Below, piece by piece: positions 35,404 through 46,848 of a stretch of 64,000 nucleotides of DNA (within the stretch, counting starts at the first letter, position 1; every line of letters begins with the position of its first letter). Source of the DNA: Carallia brachiata (Eukaryota; Streptophyta; Magnoliopsida; Malpighiales; Rhizophoraceae); NCBI GenBank assembly GCA_021464245.1, contig JADCRB010000118.1:498056-562055 (forward strand), given 5' to 3'. Below the pieces are notes generated by a model. That model did no database searches, was not told the DNA's origin, and was given only the letters and a program-made list of their open reading frames with translations. Position numbers and translations under genes: made by a program.

Positions 35404-36868
35404 TGTTGGTCCCTAGGGTGAAGCCTAGAGGGGGGTGAATAGGCTTTACCAATGAAATCCTCAAATATAAATTTCTACAAATGAATGTAAACAAGAGATT
35501 GAAAGAAATACAATACCGATTTTTACAAGGTTCACCAAATGGCTACGTCCTTGGTCTTCTCAACAATCCCTCTATTGGAGATTCTTGAGAGTTCAACTAT
35601 AAGGGTGCCTTTGGGCGCACCAATCACCACGTACAGTTTACAAGAAGACTCCGCAAACACCCTTGCGTCCGCCTTCAAAACGCTTGTTGCACAAGTCCCA
35701 CTTGCCAACACCACTTTCCCTTTTCTTTTAGGTTTTCCTTCTTGGAGTTCAACCCTAACTCCTTACAAGATGATCCTCACAAGTCCCACTTGAGAGCTCT
35801 CACCTATTCTCACAATGTATTACAATACAAATGAAACTTACTAGCTTGAATGCTAGTTTTACAATAAAAGCACTTAGAGTAAAGAAAGCCTTTTTGCCTT
35901 GAGAGAGATTGTACAGTGGTTGAATATAACTTTCTTCACAAGTAAAACATCTTCAAGTGATGTTTAAATAGCTGCAAGATAGGTTAGCAGCATATTAGAG
36001 CCGTTGCCATGAGTTGCACATGCATACCTTGTTGTTTCCCTCTTGACAGCTTTGCATTGATTCTCTTGTTTGACACCTTCTGGTTGAACGGCTATAACTT
36101 GATACAGACAGCTTGAAAAATTGCGATTCCTTTTTTTTATTTATTATACTGTCAGCTCTCTACCCACCAAATTTGACTATTTTTAATGAGTATAGCATAG
36201 TCAAATAAATGTTTGAATACAGACGTTAAAGTTCCGTTAGACAGTCTGCACACGTTTAGTAGAACGGTAATATCTTGCAGATGGCTTTGAATTTTGATGT
36301 GATTCTTTTTGCATTGATTAATAGACAGAACAAAGAATCTACACACAAAATTTCACATTCAAATTCGTCGTGTGCTCTTCTAGGCAGCCGTTGCAATTCA
36401 CTCCATGTGCACTGAAAGTTCCTGACAGCTTGCACCCTCTTGGTATAAAATTCATAAGTTTTTCTCTAGGGCTCCAAAAATTGCACGACCAAGCATTTGA
36501 AACTAGACTTATAGTCCTGCCAAAATATATATATTTTAGGCCCAAAATATATCTCAAGTGAGTGAGTTTAGTACCTGAATCTGTCCAAACAGATTTGCTC
36601 TTATGCTGTCTTTATAAGATAGTAGCTTAATAAGGCCCAATATGATATTTATCTTCCATGCACTTCCATGCACGTGTAAGATGACATATGTGTACCTCTT
36701 TGGACTTCTTGAACCTGAATTGTTTACTTGAAGAACATACAAATGAAATTCACTCGTACTTATGTTAGATTGGTTCATAGCTCATTATCAAAACACTCAT
36801 CATCAAAACATGAATTCACACTTAGTAACAATTTTATAATGTATGCATGAGGTGTGAATTTTCCAACA
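35404..36868 (-). repeat. 5' LTR of the WOX-carrying element
   Basis: 1,465 bp, in direct repetition with 29693-31156. It has the same terminal TGTTGG...CCAACA and the same TATAAAG on the minus strand near 36611. It often retains single bases missing from the other LTR, so indels dominate the divergence. Confidence 0.92.
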
Positions 36869-36873
36869 AAAAT

Positions 36874-37605
36874 AATTGAAAACTAAAGATAAAAAAATAA
36901 TATATGTTATAATATTAATTTTACCTCTAAAAGTAAAAATAAAAAAATTAAAGATAAGGACATAAGAAGTTTAATTAATGGATAATTTCAAAGCTGAAAA
37001 CCTAAAAAAAAAAAAAAAAACTAAAAGGAGGCTTTCACTGGGACATCACTATAAAAGAGTAACTTTTTGGTGGGGTTGAAGGAATTTTCCTCGAGGCCCA
37101 ATTTTTTTTTTTTCTTTTTCTCCCTCCATTCCAAACGCCAATCATGTCTCCTGTTCTACTCAAATTCTTTCCTCCTCCTCCTTTTTCATACGATTGTAAA
37201 TAAGTCAAGTTGTGTTAAATTTTGGTCTATTTAACCTTAATTCGTTTAGTAACGAGTCCAATCAAGTCGAGCCTATCTTTTATCGAGCCGAATTTCAATT
37301 TTTTTCATAAATGTATTGTTTAGTATTATACTATTAATAAAAATAATTAAAATTGTACAATATATATTTATAAATAGAATTAACGTATAAAAATGTTTAC
37401 TTTAATAAGATTAACTAATTAAAAAATAAAAATTTATTTTTACAAAATGCATAATTGAGTATTTCAACACACAATGTGTCAGGATTTATAAAGAGTTAAA
37501 TGTGCAAAATCTTATCATTATTCTCACAACAAAGATTTAAATAAACTTATCAAATATATTCTAATGATATACTAAATAAATTTGTTAACAAATTTTAGAT
37601 AAGCC
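36874..37605. other. intergenic DNA right of the retrotransposon
   Basis: AT-rich with poly-A and poly-T runs near 37004 and 37101. A CCAAACGCC word at about 37131 mirrors GCTTTGTTTGG at 29540 on the other side of the retrotransposon, so it may have landed in a MITE. Words such as cgagtcgagtc near 37900 and caagtcgagcc near 37264 suggest another degraded hAT-like element spanning 37190-38031. Confidence 0.35.
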
Positions 37606-37609
37606 CTAA

Positions 37610-37860
37610 AAATGTGTTTGGATTGATAGAAAGTTGTGAGAAAATATAATTATTTAGATTGATAGAAAATTGTGAGAAACAATGATTAGAAAGTTGTGAG
37701 AAAGAAAATGAATAGTAATTTGTGAGAGAGAAAGTAAAAATTAGTTATTTGAATTGACAGAAAATTGTGAGAAAAAAAAGTTGTAAGAAAATAGTAAAAT
37801 AATGATGTTATTTTTTAACTTTTAATTTTCAATTCATTTTCCATCAAACCAAACACACTA
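37610..37860. mobile_element. Tourist-like MITE, family M3, copy 1
   Basis: 251 bp. Left end AAATGTGTTTGGATTGATAG; right end, reverse-complemented, TAGTGTGTTTGGTTTGATGG. TSD taa on both sides (37607-37609 and 37861-37863). The interior repeats AGAAAGTTGTGAGAAA. The 3-bp TAA target suggests PIF/Harbinger ancestry. A relative is at 63657-63918. Confidence 0.6.
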
Positions 37861-37863
37861 TAA

Positions 37864-39339
37864 ATGATTTTAAACGAACTGTTTATGAATTTTATCGAGT
37901 CGAGTCGAGTCTATCTTTACTCAAACTTGGTTTGTCTATTAAACGAGTTTTGAAATCAGGTTTCGAACGAGTTTTTATCTAGTCGAGTTACTGAAATTTT
38001 AATGAATATATTAGTTTATTTATAACCCTACTTCTACATAAGGCTAAGGAAACCGCTACCTTATCTCTTATCGAGAATTTAAATTTCTCTTGAAGAACTT
38101 TTAAAATTAAATGTTTCAATTAGACATCCGTGATTGAAAGTTTAAACTTTTATTTTAAAACTTTTTGGATTTTAATTCTAGAGAAGACATGAATTTAATG
38201 AAAACATAAAAAGATACAATTATGTAGTTGAGAGTTTTACGTGCCTTTTGGTGGAGTGCTTGGTCGAGGAAATGGTTTGCCCGCGGGCCCAATGACATCA
38301 TCTTAAAAGGTTATACTTTGTCTATGGTCAGGAACTCAGGTGTCAAATGTATCGCTGCCACAAAATCGGACACTATGTTGGGTAAATATTGATCTTTTTT
38401 TTTTTTTTTTTAAGAAGTTGGTCAATATGGAACTCGAAAGCCCAAACATGTATATCCAAGCCCATCATTCTTCGAAGCTTCGATTGTTCAAGGGCCTGTA
38501 GGCCCTCTCCCCAGTTTCGCAATGTTTTGCTGCTAGTAGGTGAATTTGCAGAGGACAAACCTACTGGGTGAGTTAATCTGTGCTTATGTTCCTCGAGCTT
38601 TTTTCAAGAAGGGCCTATCACTGGTTGAGCCCACCTATATTTAAACGTGGCCAGTGAACTTGCGTCGGTGAGGGCTCAATTTTGGTCCTTTCATTCATGA
38701 ACGAACTCCACTGGCTTATAGCAACCAGAAAAGTGTTCCTTTCATTCATGAAAGAACTCCACTGGCTTTGTTTTTTTTTTTTTTTTTGGGTAAACAAAAA
38801 GTTAGAATTTGAACTGTTATTCTAAAAGTTTCAGGTTTTAATTCTCAAAAGAGTGTGAAATTTAAAAGAATAAGAAAAGTTATCCTCAACCAACATGAGT
38901 TGGCTAGTTGGTAATTGGACTGGTTCTAAGCAAACTACAGCTACAATATCAAGAGTTCAAAATCTAAAGAATTTCCATGTTGGGAAGGATTTTAAACTTT
39001 TGGCATGGTTATACACATCATTACTCTTATATTATGTATTGTATATTGTCCAAGCAGAGAGAAAACTCAGTTGTTTTCTTTGTTAGCAATTATCTATTGT
39101 AATAATTGTAATTAGAAACTTAATTTACTCAATTATTCGAACATGTATTGTAATTTACTTAATTCATTTTAACAATTATTTACATACATTTAATATTCAT
39201 ACAACATAAATATGCATAATTAAGGAGAAAAAAGAAAATAATTTCTAAAGGAAAGCATAAAAAAACTACTCTTAAAAATTTCTTTAAATTCATAAATTAA
39301 GGATATTAAAATATCAATATAAATTTAATTGTAATCAAA
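37864..39339. other. intergenic DNA with a 51-bp-spaced direct repeat
   Basis: No gene recognised. The 32-base word beginning tcctttcattcatgaa and ending ccactggctt occurs at 38686-38717 and 38737-38768, differing at one base. Poly-T runs lie at 38395-38411 and 38770-38787. Confidence 0.45.
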
Positions 39340-39596
39340 TATTAATTCTCCTAATTCATAAAATCCTACTTTTATTTTAATTAAATCTCTATAATTGTAA
39401 AATTTTTTGACAGAGGAAAATAAAAGAAAATAGAACAAAAAATAACTTTTAAATCCTCCTTTATAAGAAAGAAAAAAAATCACTTTAATTCACCTATTTT
39501 TTGGAAAAAGAAAAAGAAATACTCTCCAATCCTATTTTTTATTCGTTTTCTTTAAAAAAAAAAAAGCTAAAGTTTTATTAGCTAACTGTTTTTCCA

Positions 39597-39631
<35 letters not shown>

Positions 39632-40444
39632 AAATTACGTAAGTATAAATAATATTTAAGTGCTTACGTGACAGTTTTTAATACTTTGATTCTCAAAAGT
39701 TTAATTTATGGATTTTTAAATTTTTAATTCAATAATTTTTCAACATTTAATAAATTCTCAATAATTGCAGTATTACAATAGAATTAGGATTTTAATAATT
39801 GTAATCTTTCTTAACATTTTATTAATATTAAAATTTTAACTTCAATAGAATTTAGAATTATGATATTTATGGAGTCTTCTTTTTTATATTGTAAAAGCAC
39901 AAGCATCATTTGCTTCCATTATTATTCTTTTGTTTTCTTAATATTTTCAAAATAAATAATTTAATGAAAAAAGAAAAAATTAATCTTAAATTCCTTTTTG
40001 TTAAAATAGAAAATGAACACATTTTTTTTTTCAAATTTATATTTTTTTCTTAAAAGGTCCTTTTTGTTTTTAAAAAAGAAAAAATATTCTCAAATTCATT
40101 TTAAAAAAAAATAAAAAATCATAATTCAATTATATGTTTATTTTCTTCAGTTAAATAAAACATAAGAAAAATGCACATGTGCAGATCAAATACTAATTCT
40201 ATTTAACTATAAAATCTAATTTAGCTTGAACCAGATTTAGAGAAGGGAAAACTATATATTTCTATATTTTTTTAAGGAAATACTTGACATTTAAGTGTCG
40301 TTTTATTTTCTTTTCTTTTATATAAAGTAAAAGTAAAATTGAATTTATTTATCAATAAATATGAATAACTTTCACATACCATAACCAGACTGACACACTT
40401 ACTCTTAATATCTTAAAATTTGACGCTCAAGTTTAAGGATGGGT
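39340..40444. repeat. 3' flank of lectin copy 1, paralogous to 49680-50420
   Basis: Blocks such as taatcaaatatt, attaaatctctataatt, gaggaaaataaaag, ataagaaagaaaaaaa and agctaactgtttttc occur in the same order near 49680-50230. The duplication therefore included about 1 kb of 3' flank as well as the gene. Relative to the other copy, 39597-40190 is extra sequence that includes an AC microsatellite at about 39608-39630. Confidence 0.65.
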
Positions 40445-41895
40445 TTATGATGATACCGGCTCGATATAAAATCCAATGTGATCATTATAGTTGTCAACGT
40501 ATCCATAGAAACCGACGATTTTAGCACTCTCTAGTGGTCCCATAGCCACCCTCGTAATCATAGCCAGAGGCTCCATATGTATTTTCTCCAAGAGAACGAT
40601 CATATGGATATAAATCGAGAAGATAAAAATAAATATATAATTCATTCAAAAATATTTAATATTTTTTTATTTTAATATTTTTAATTTAATTATTCAACGA
40701 TTTATATTATTTTAATATCACGTTGATCTTATTTAACTTAAGCCGATCAAGTATTTTCCTTTCTCAAATTCGTGAAAAATTGATAGAGATGTGACAAAAG
40801 CGGCACCAATCCACGTTCAATACGCTCCGGCAAAGGATGTTAAATTTTCGTTGAAAGCATTCTCTAGTGGAACAGAGACATGACAATGTTAGAAATGTGA
40901 AAAAATTAATGTTAGAGCTATATGTGACGATGACATAAACGGCATCCTTTCCATATCCCTTGGCGACCTGAACAGTAACTGGACCGCCTGGACCCTCGGG
41001 ACCGCCATATTTTAGCGTCTCGTATGCTGCCGCTTGCAGCTTGGATGGTGAGCTGAAGACAAGCGAATCAACAACAGCCCCCGTAGTGATTGCTATTATT
41101 GTCGTAATATGCCAGCCCGTTGGAATCTGGAAAAGGTTGATGGCAGCTTCCACATTAGCCCTGCACCTGCAGTATCATCACATCATCACCGCATCAGCAA
41201 CATTTTTGTAATAAAGATCTCTCTTTCGAAAGAGGAAAAAAAAAAAAAAAAAGGCTTACTGGCACACAAGGCTCGTTTGTTATAGAAAAATAGTTTTTTG
41301 TTTTTTTCATTTTTCACTATTTGGCAAAGGAAAAAAATGAAGGTCAACGTAAAAATTTTAGTTCAGTCAACAAAAAATAAGACTATTTTTAAGAAAAATA
41401 ATTTATATTTTAAATAACTTACACTCTTCAAAAGCGTAAGTTATTTTCTAGACAAAACTCAATCAACAGAAAGCATGAGAGCGAGACAATAATTCCAACC
41501 AACCACTCCACCACCATCACGACTTTCCATCAGCGTCTTGCACTAGCCCGTTGCCGGATCCTTTACCTCATTCGCAATGATATTGGGTAATGTTTTTTTT
41601 TCTATTTTCTCAAAATTTTCACGCTTTTTTCTATTTATTTATTTTTAACAAAAATGATGGAATTTCTGATCCCCGCTCCATTTTTTTGTTTGACTCTTTC
41701 ACATTTTTTCAGTTTTATCCAAACGTGCACCAAACATAGAAAATATTTTTTAATAAATTTCAACATCACAGCCATTATTAGAAAATAATTTACTTTCTCT
41801 ATTTTTTTTTCAGCAAATATTTTATACACAACAGTTATTTTCCAACAAATAAACCTACCTTAGAGTTAAAGACAAGATCGCACCTTAATTCCCAT
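40445..41895 (-). pseudogene. jacalin-related lectin pseudogene, copy 1
   Basis: Exon 1 is 41895-41884 (MGIK, then a GTGCGA donor). The second exon begins after CAG near 41163. It keeps FQIPTGWHITTIIAITTGAV and VDSLVF, but lacks the GPWG segment expected between them. A shifted frame follows before YGGPEGPGGPV. The last exon reads AKIVGFYGYVDNYNDHIGFY and ends at 40445, after a deletion that removed the strand normally reading VVKFS. Frame breaks occur between the remaining parts. The promoter TATA box is still present at 41983. Compared with the intact gene at 55303-56720 only one jacalin domain is recognisable. Its intron 1 holds a 590-bp insertion. Confidence 0.8.
41270..41859. mobile_element. 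MITE-like insertion in lectin copy 1, intron 1
   Basis: 590 bp absent from the matching place in lectin copy 2, where acatcaa joins ttaagagttaaagac. The ends are roughly inverted: GGCTCGTTTGTTATAGAAAA and, reverse-complemented, GGTAGGTTTATTTGTTGGAA. No clear TSD. It is probably a decayed MITE related to the one at 59151. Confidence 0.5.
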
Positions 41896-41982
41896 ATGAA
41901 ATGCGTCAGCCTCTCTCGTGTGAGTGCATGAGATGCAAAGGTATATGTTAATGAAGATAAAGATCCCTAACCCAAGGAACGG

Positions 41983-41990
41983 AATTTATA
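41983..41990 (-). promoter_or_regulatory. TATA box of lectin copy 1
   Basis: TATAAATT on the minus strand, 88 bp from the ATG, within a block (about 41940-41996) conserved in all three lectin loci. Confidence 0.6.
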
Positions 41991-42059
41991 GATGAAAGAA
42001 TTTAAACTAAACTGGACCACCAACAAATTATTAAACTGAGCTGAAGACTTAATTACATC

Positions 42060-42483
42060 TAGCCATATTGATATCTTGACTGCAATCTCACGATGAACAA
42101 AAAAACAAACAGGAAAACAAAGAATTTTAGGTAGTAGTAACTAAGCCTTCTAGCCTATAACCAAAAACTTTCAGAAGTGTACATTGATAGTTTCAGGTTT
42201 CTCTTTATATAAGTTAGGTTAAGGACTTTGTCAATTATTGATCCTTATCCAACTTTATGTAGGTTAGGCTAAAGACCTCATCAGTTATTAATCTTTATCC
42301 AACTTCCTTCCATGAAGGATAGTGGCTGTAATCGATTTAAACTCAAATTACCTTTAAGGACAGAGATAAGTGAATAGTTATTCCCTTTATTTATTAGTAA
42401 TTATCATCTTACAAAATAAATAATTCGTATTCATCTCTTAATTAATCTTTTATCATGTGGGTTACCTTAAAAATAATTCAACA
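42060..42483 (-). repeat. 3' LTR of decayed copia element
   Basis: On the minus strand the LTR starts TGTTGAATTATTTTTAAGG at 42483, next to the purine-rich AAGTGAGAGAT. A TATATAAAG lies at about 42203-42211. The far end is not fixed. It includes a 50-bp tandem duplication: 42206-42255 and 42256-42305, both ending atccaactt. Confidence 0.5.
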
Positions 42484-43563
42484 ATCTCTCACTTGGTCTG
42501 CGAAATTCCGAATAGGTGATACCTGTGTCTATGGTCATGACTTGAACTACCCATACAAGCTAACTTGTAACTGTAATTTGTTTAACTATAAATCTCTATT
42601 CATGGATCATAATAGTTATGTAACACTTTTGGAAACATTTCATTCCACGTATCACTATGCTAGTAAATTCATAATCAAACACTTTAATAAGGCAAAATTT
42701 TATTAAATAAAAAAACTTTAGGCCTCAATGTAAAAAATAATTGTTTATTTTGCCAATAACCAAAAGGTCTTCAAAATACTGAAACATCAGAGAGCATAGT
42801 TTGAAGTAAAACTTAAGTAGAGCTAACAAGACCTATATACTCAACATAATCCTTGTATGATTTAGCCAATAATCTTTTAGTTATAGGATCAACAACCATA
42901 AGTTGAGTATTGATATACTCTATTACAATTGCTTGCTCTTTAATATTACCTCTGACAACCAAAAACTTTATATTGATATACTTGTTTTGGCTTCTGCTTT
43001 TATTATTCTTTGAAAAGAACACCACAACTGAATTACTATAATATACTTTTAGTGGTCTAGAAATATAATCTACAATCTGTAGTCCTGTGATAAATTCTTT
43101 GACCATAGAGCCTGTGCTATAAGTCTTTTGATGTGCTATGAATTCCGCTTCCGTGGTAGAAGAAGCAATAATAGTTTACTTGATGCTTCTTTAGGACACA
43201 ACACCTTCAGCAAGCATGAAAATGTATATAGTAGTAGACTTTCTGCTGTCTATGCGAAATCAACATCTGCATACCTGACCACCTCCAAACGGTCAATATG
43301 TTTGCATGTAAGCCTGTAGTTCTTGGTTAGTTCCTAGTTCCTTATAGATACCTCATAACATTTTCGACAGATTTCCAATGCTCTTGCCAAAAATTACTTT
43401 GGTAACTACACAACATTCCTATTGCAAATGCAATGTCAAGTCCAATGAAAACCTGTGCATACATAAGTCTACCAACTGTTGATGCATATGGTATCTTTTG
43501 GAGTATGATGGCCCAAATCCTTTTCAACGTAGCCAGAAGTGCTTGCGGTGTGACATAATATGA

Positions 43564-45285
43564 ATTTTCGATATGGACCTGTTATGTTTTGGGCTTTCGA
43601 GTTTACTGTACGCACATATATGTTGTTCTTTTTAGTTAGGCTTGTAAACTTTTTTCATGTTGCTACTTCCCTGAGCTCTCCATTGTACTTTTCTTTGATT
43701 TAGTGGGTTTTCTTTTATTTGTTCATGATTTTTTTTTTTAGGGTTTTCCATGTGAAATCTGTGTGTTCTTGTTTTTCATTTTTTTTGTCTATCATGTTAT
43801 TTTTTGCAACAGTATTTGGTTAATCTCTGCTCATTCCAAACCATTATGAGGACATTGTGTAAGACTAAAATTGTCCCTTTTGATTATAGGTGTTACAGTA
43901 GACCTTCTAAATGATCATTTAACCTTTCATCTTGAATCTCTCTAAAATCTTTTCAATATAGACCTTCTGAGATAATCATAATATTCATTAGTGTTAGAAT
44001 TTTTTGAGCATTGGTTTTGATATTTGACCTCCATTATTGATTAATGATCATTTATGATAATTATATATTCTTGTATAATAATTGATTGATGACCGTTGGT
44101 ACTTATTGTATTACCTTATTTGTGTCAGTTGATTAGTTGGATGATCCAAAAGCTTATATGGTATATATATTTGTTTATAGTGATTGATTGAGCTATCATA
44201 TATATGTTTGTGTATATGGCAAGATCTTTATATTTAAATTTAAATGAGTTGACCTTGAATGCAAGGTCTTGTAGTTGTCTATCATATCTTCATATTATAG
44301 AAAGTGTTTAATGTGATTTGGTGAGATCACGTCCAAAAAAGGAAGTTTTCGTGTGTTGAAAGATATTGCAAGGCAAGGCTGGTCGACCAGACGAGGTCTA
44401 GGATCGAATGGGTGATTAAAAAGACAAGTGTGAAAAGTTACAGAAAGTCTAGACTGGTCGACTGATGAGTCGCTTTGGTCGATCGAATATGAAGGAAGCA
44501 AAAAGTGAGAACTTATAGAAAGTTTAGGTCAGCCGACCTAAAGGTGGCCTTAGTCGATCGATATAGCTGATAGTTAAAATGCATGTATTCTAAAAAAGTT
44601 TTGATTAGTCGACTAGACGAGGTTTGCGGTTGATGATGCAACTAGAAGCCTGAAGTCCAGAGTTACAAAAATTTGAGTGAGTTGACTAAACGAAGTTTGT
44701 GGTCAATTGATGCCTCATCGGACAGAGAGTTGACTTTTTTTTTTTAAAAAATGATCTACTTGTTTTGAGAAAGAATCAAGGTCCAATTATTAGGTGTAAC
44801 CTAGCCGCTTATAAAAAGGCAGAAAGCCTCCTTGCTTGGGATGGCTTTTTGAGATTGAATATCTTTGGGAAAACTTTATAAAGGGTGTGTGAAAAAGAAA
44901 GAGAAAATAGTGAGAGCGTGTGCTCAAGTGAAAGCAAAAAAAAAAAAAAAAAAGAGTGTTTTTGAGGTCAAAAGCTTTGCGGAAGCTTGTAAATTGTGTG
45001 TTCAAGTGATTATAAGAGGTTGTTCTTCACCTATGAAAAGAAAAAAAAGTTAGTAGATTGAACTCTCAAGGAAAAGTCTTTGAAGAGTGGACATAAGTTC
45101 CTAATTAAAGCCAAACCACTATAAATCGTGGTGTCATTTTTTCTCTCTTTATCTCTTTTTTTTACTTTAGTTGCATTTGCATCATTTATTTATTTTTGAT
45201 TATCGATTGTTATTACGACTAATCGTTTGGAGTTGATTTGAGTGAACCATAAGTAAACGAAATCGAAAACACCCAATGCACCTCC
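43564..45285 (+). mobile_element. probable solo LTR nested in the copia reverse transcriptase
   Basis: Copia reverse-transcriptase sequence stops on one side near 43560 and resumes near 45290. Between them is non-coding DNA starting TGTTATGTTTTGGGC and ending AAAACA, with a plus-strand TTATAAAAAGG at about 44811-44821. That is the layout of one LTR. No TSD was found and the edges are approximate. It holds a five-unit ~74-bp repeat array. A strongly decayed DNA transposon is the alternative. Confidence 0.45.
44378..44735. repeat. five ~74-bp tandem repeats with TCGA palindromes
   Basis: Units start at about 44378, 44452, 44528, 44602 and 44675. Each opens with a GGTCGACC-type palindrome, followed 15-20 bp later by a GGTCGATCGA-type palindrome. 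The copies decay from left to right. They sit just upstream of the TATA box at 44811, so they could act as U3 enhancer repeats. Confidence 0.7.
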
Positions 45286-46362
45286 TCTTGGGCTATATCA
45301 AGACTAACAATTAGGATCTATCTTTACGAATTTCTATGCAAACGACATAAAAAGCTTCACCCATATCCTTCATTGCAAAGTTAAGAGATATTTTTTAGTC
45401 TTATGTAGCAACCCCAAATTATTGCAAGTAAGTAGAATAATATCTACATGTAGGACTAAAATAATGTATTGGCTTTTACTGACCTTAAGGTATATACATT
45501 AATCCACAATATTTTCTGTAAAGCCACATAAGACAACGATATTGTGAAATTTTATATACCAACTTACTTGAGTCTATACATGCATTTCTTGAACTTGTAT
45601 ATCAAGTGACTTTCTTTATCAGTAATGAAACCTTTATGTTGACTCATGTATACCTCTTTCTCAAGATTCCCCTTTAAGAAAGCAGTATTCACATCTACTT
45701 GATGCAGCTCTACATCGAAATGAGCTACTAAAGTTACGATAATCCTAAACGAATCTTTTTTATAAGTGGAGAGAATGTTTCATGATAGTCAATGCACTTT
45801 TTCTAAGTGAAACCTTTGGCTATAAGTCTAAACTTGTATTTGCAGCTAATGGTTACGACTCCTTCTAGTAATTCAACAAGATCTTAAACTTGATTGTTAG
45901 CCAGAGATTCTATCTCTTCATTTATGGAATTGTACCATAACTCTGACTTTTCACTTTATATGGCTTGTGAAAACATGTACGAATCATCCTTATGACTGAT
46001 ATTAGTCTTATGGAGGTATGCAAGATAGTCATCAAGAATTACAAATTTCCTTACTCTTGAGGATCTCCTTAGCCTTTATTTTGAAGATTTTTAGTATATG
46101 GTTCATGTGCCATTGGTTCTCCATCCATTTATACTGTATTAGGCACTTGATCTTGAATTTGTCATTCTTTAATATTACCATGTGAATTTTCTTAAACAAC
46201 AAACGAGCTTGCAGAGTTTATGAGACTTTTAGTGGAGTCTTTACTTTCTTCAAATTACACATTTTGAGGAAACCTGCTCCCACAAAACTCAAGATCCTGA
46301 AGAAACTTTGCATTCCTATCTTCAACAATTCTATGTGTACTTGAACGATAGTAAAATCTGTA

Positions 46363-46848
46363 GGGATATGTATATTTTTAGTCCTCAACTTTTATATTTT
46401 TTGACATTTGAGTCCTAAACCCTTTTCAATTGCATTTGATTTCTAAACTTTTTAATTTCATGCCAAAATTAATACATTTGTTTTCGGAAAGTGGTTAATC
46501 CGTTAATAAATAAGTTTGACCAAACAGAAATCATTAAAATTAAATACACAAATTAGATATTTTTTCCATCAATAAATACACATGTTAATTTGTGTATTTT
46601 TTGATAAAAAAAATTTAATTTGTGTGTTTGTTGATAAAAAAAAATATTTGATACATGAATTTAACCTTTTGAAAATAATTTATGTTAGGTCAAACTCGTT
46701 GACTAACGAATTGACTACTTTCCGTCAATGAGTGGACTAATTTGCTGAGAAATTAAAAGGTTTAAGAATCAAATAAAATATAAAAAAATATTCAGGACTC
46801 GAATGTAAATAAGTATAAAGATTTAGGATTAGAAAAAAGCATAATCAC
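46363..46848. mobile_element. long-TIR MITE, family M2, copy 2
   Basis: 486 bp inserted in the decayed copia element. The left end is GGGATATGTATATTTTTAGTC, followed by TTTTGACATTTGAGTCCTAAAC. The right arm is the inverted form with AGGACTCGAATGTAAA. The candidate 10-bp TSD is aaaatctgta (46353-46362) versus aaaacctata (46849-46858). The arms match the element at 12500-12994. Confidence 0.65.

Larger units (their letters stand above)
29693..36868 (-). mobile_element. non-autonomous Ty1/copia-type LTR retrotransposon carrying a WUS-like gene
   Basis: A complete 7,176-bp element. Both LTRs run TGTTGGTCCC...TTTTCCAACA on the plus strand and are nearly identical. The 5-bp TSD aaaat lies at 29688-29692 and 36869-36873. 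The coding strand is minus: the 5' LTR is 35404-36868, followed by a tRNA-iMet primer site, gag, a protease remnant, then the polypurine tract and 3' LTR at 29693-31156. Integrase, reverse transcriptase and RNase H are absent, so it must have moved with enzymes from a relative. LTRs over 1.4 kb, an AAAAGGGGGAG tract and a long coiled-coil gag suggest the SIRE/Maximus lineage. The pol-to-3' LTR space holds an antisense WOX-type homeobox gene. Confidence 0.92.

Noticed and set aside
37190..38031. Possible hAT-like element with CGAGTCGAGTC words and ATAAATAA ends
   Set aside because: The ends do not give a convincing TSD, so the boundaries could not be supported.
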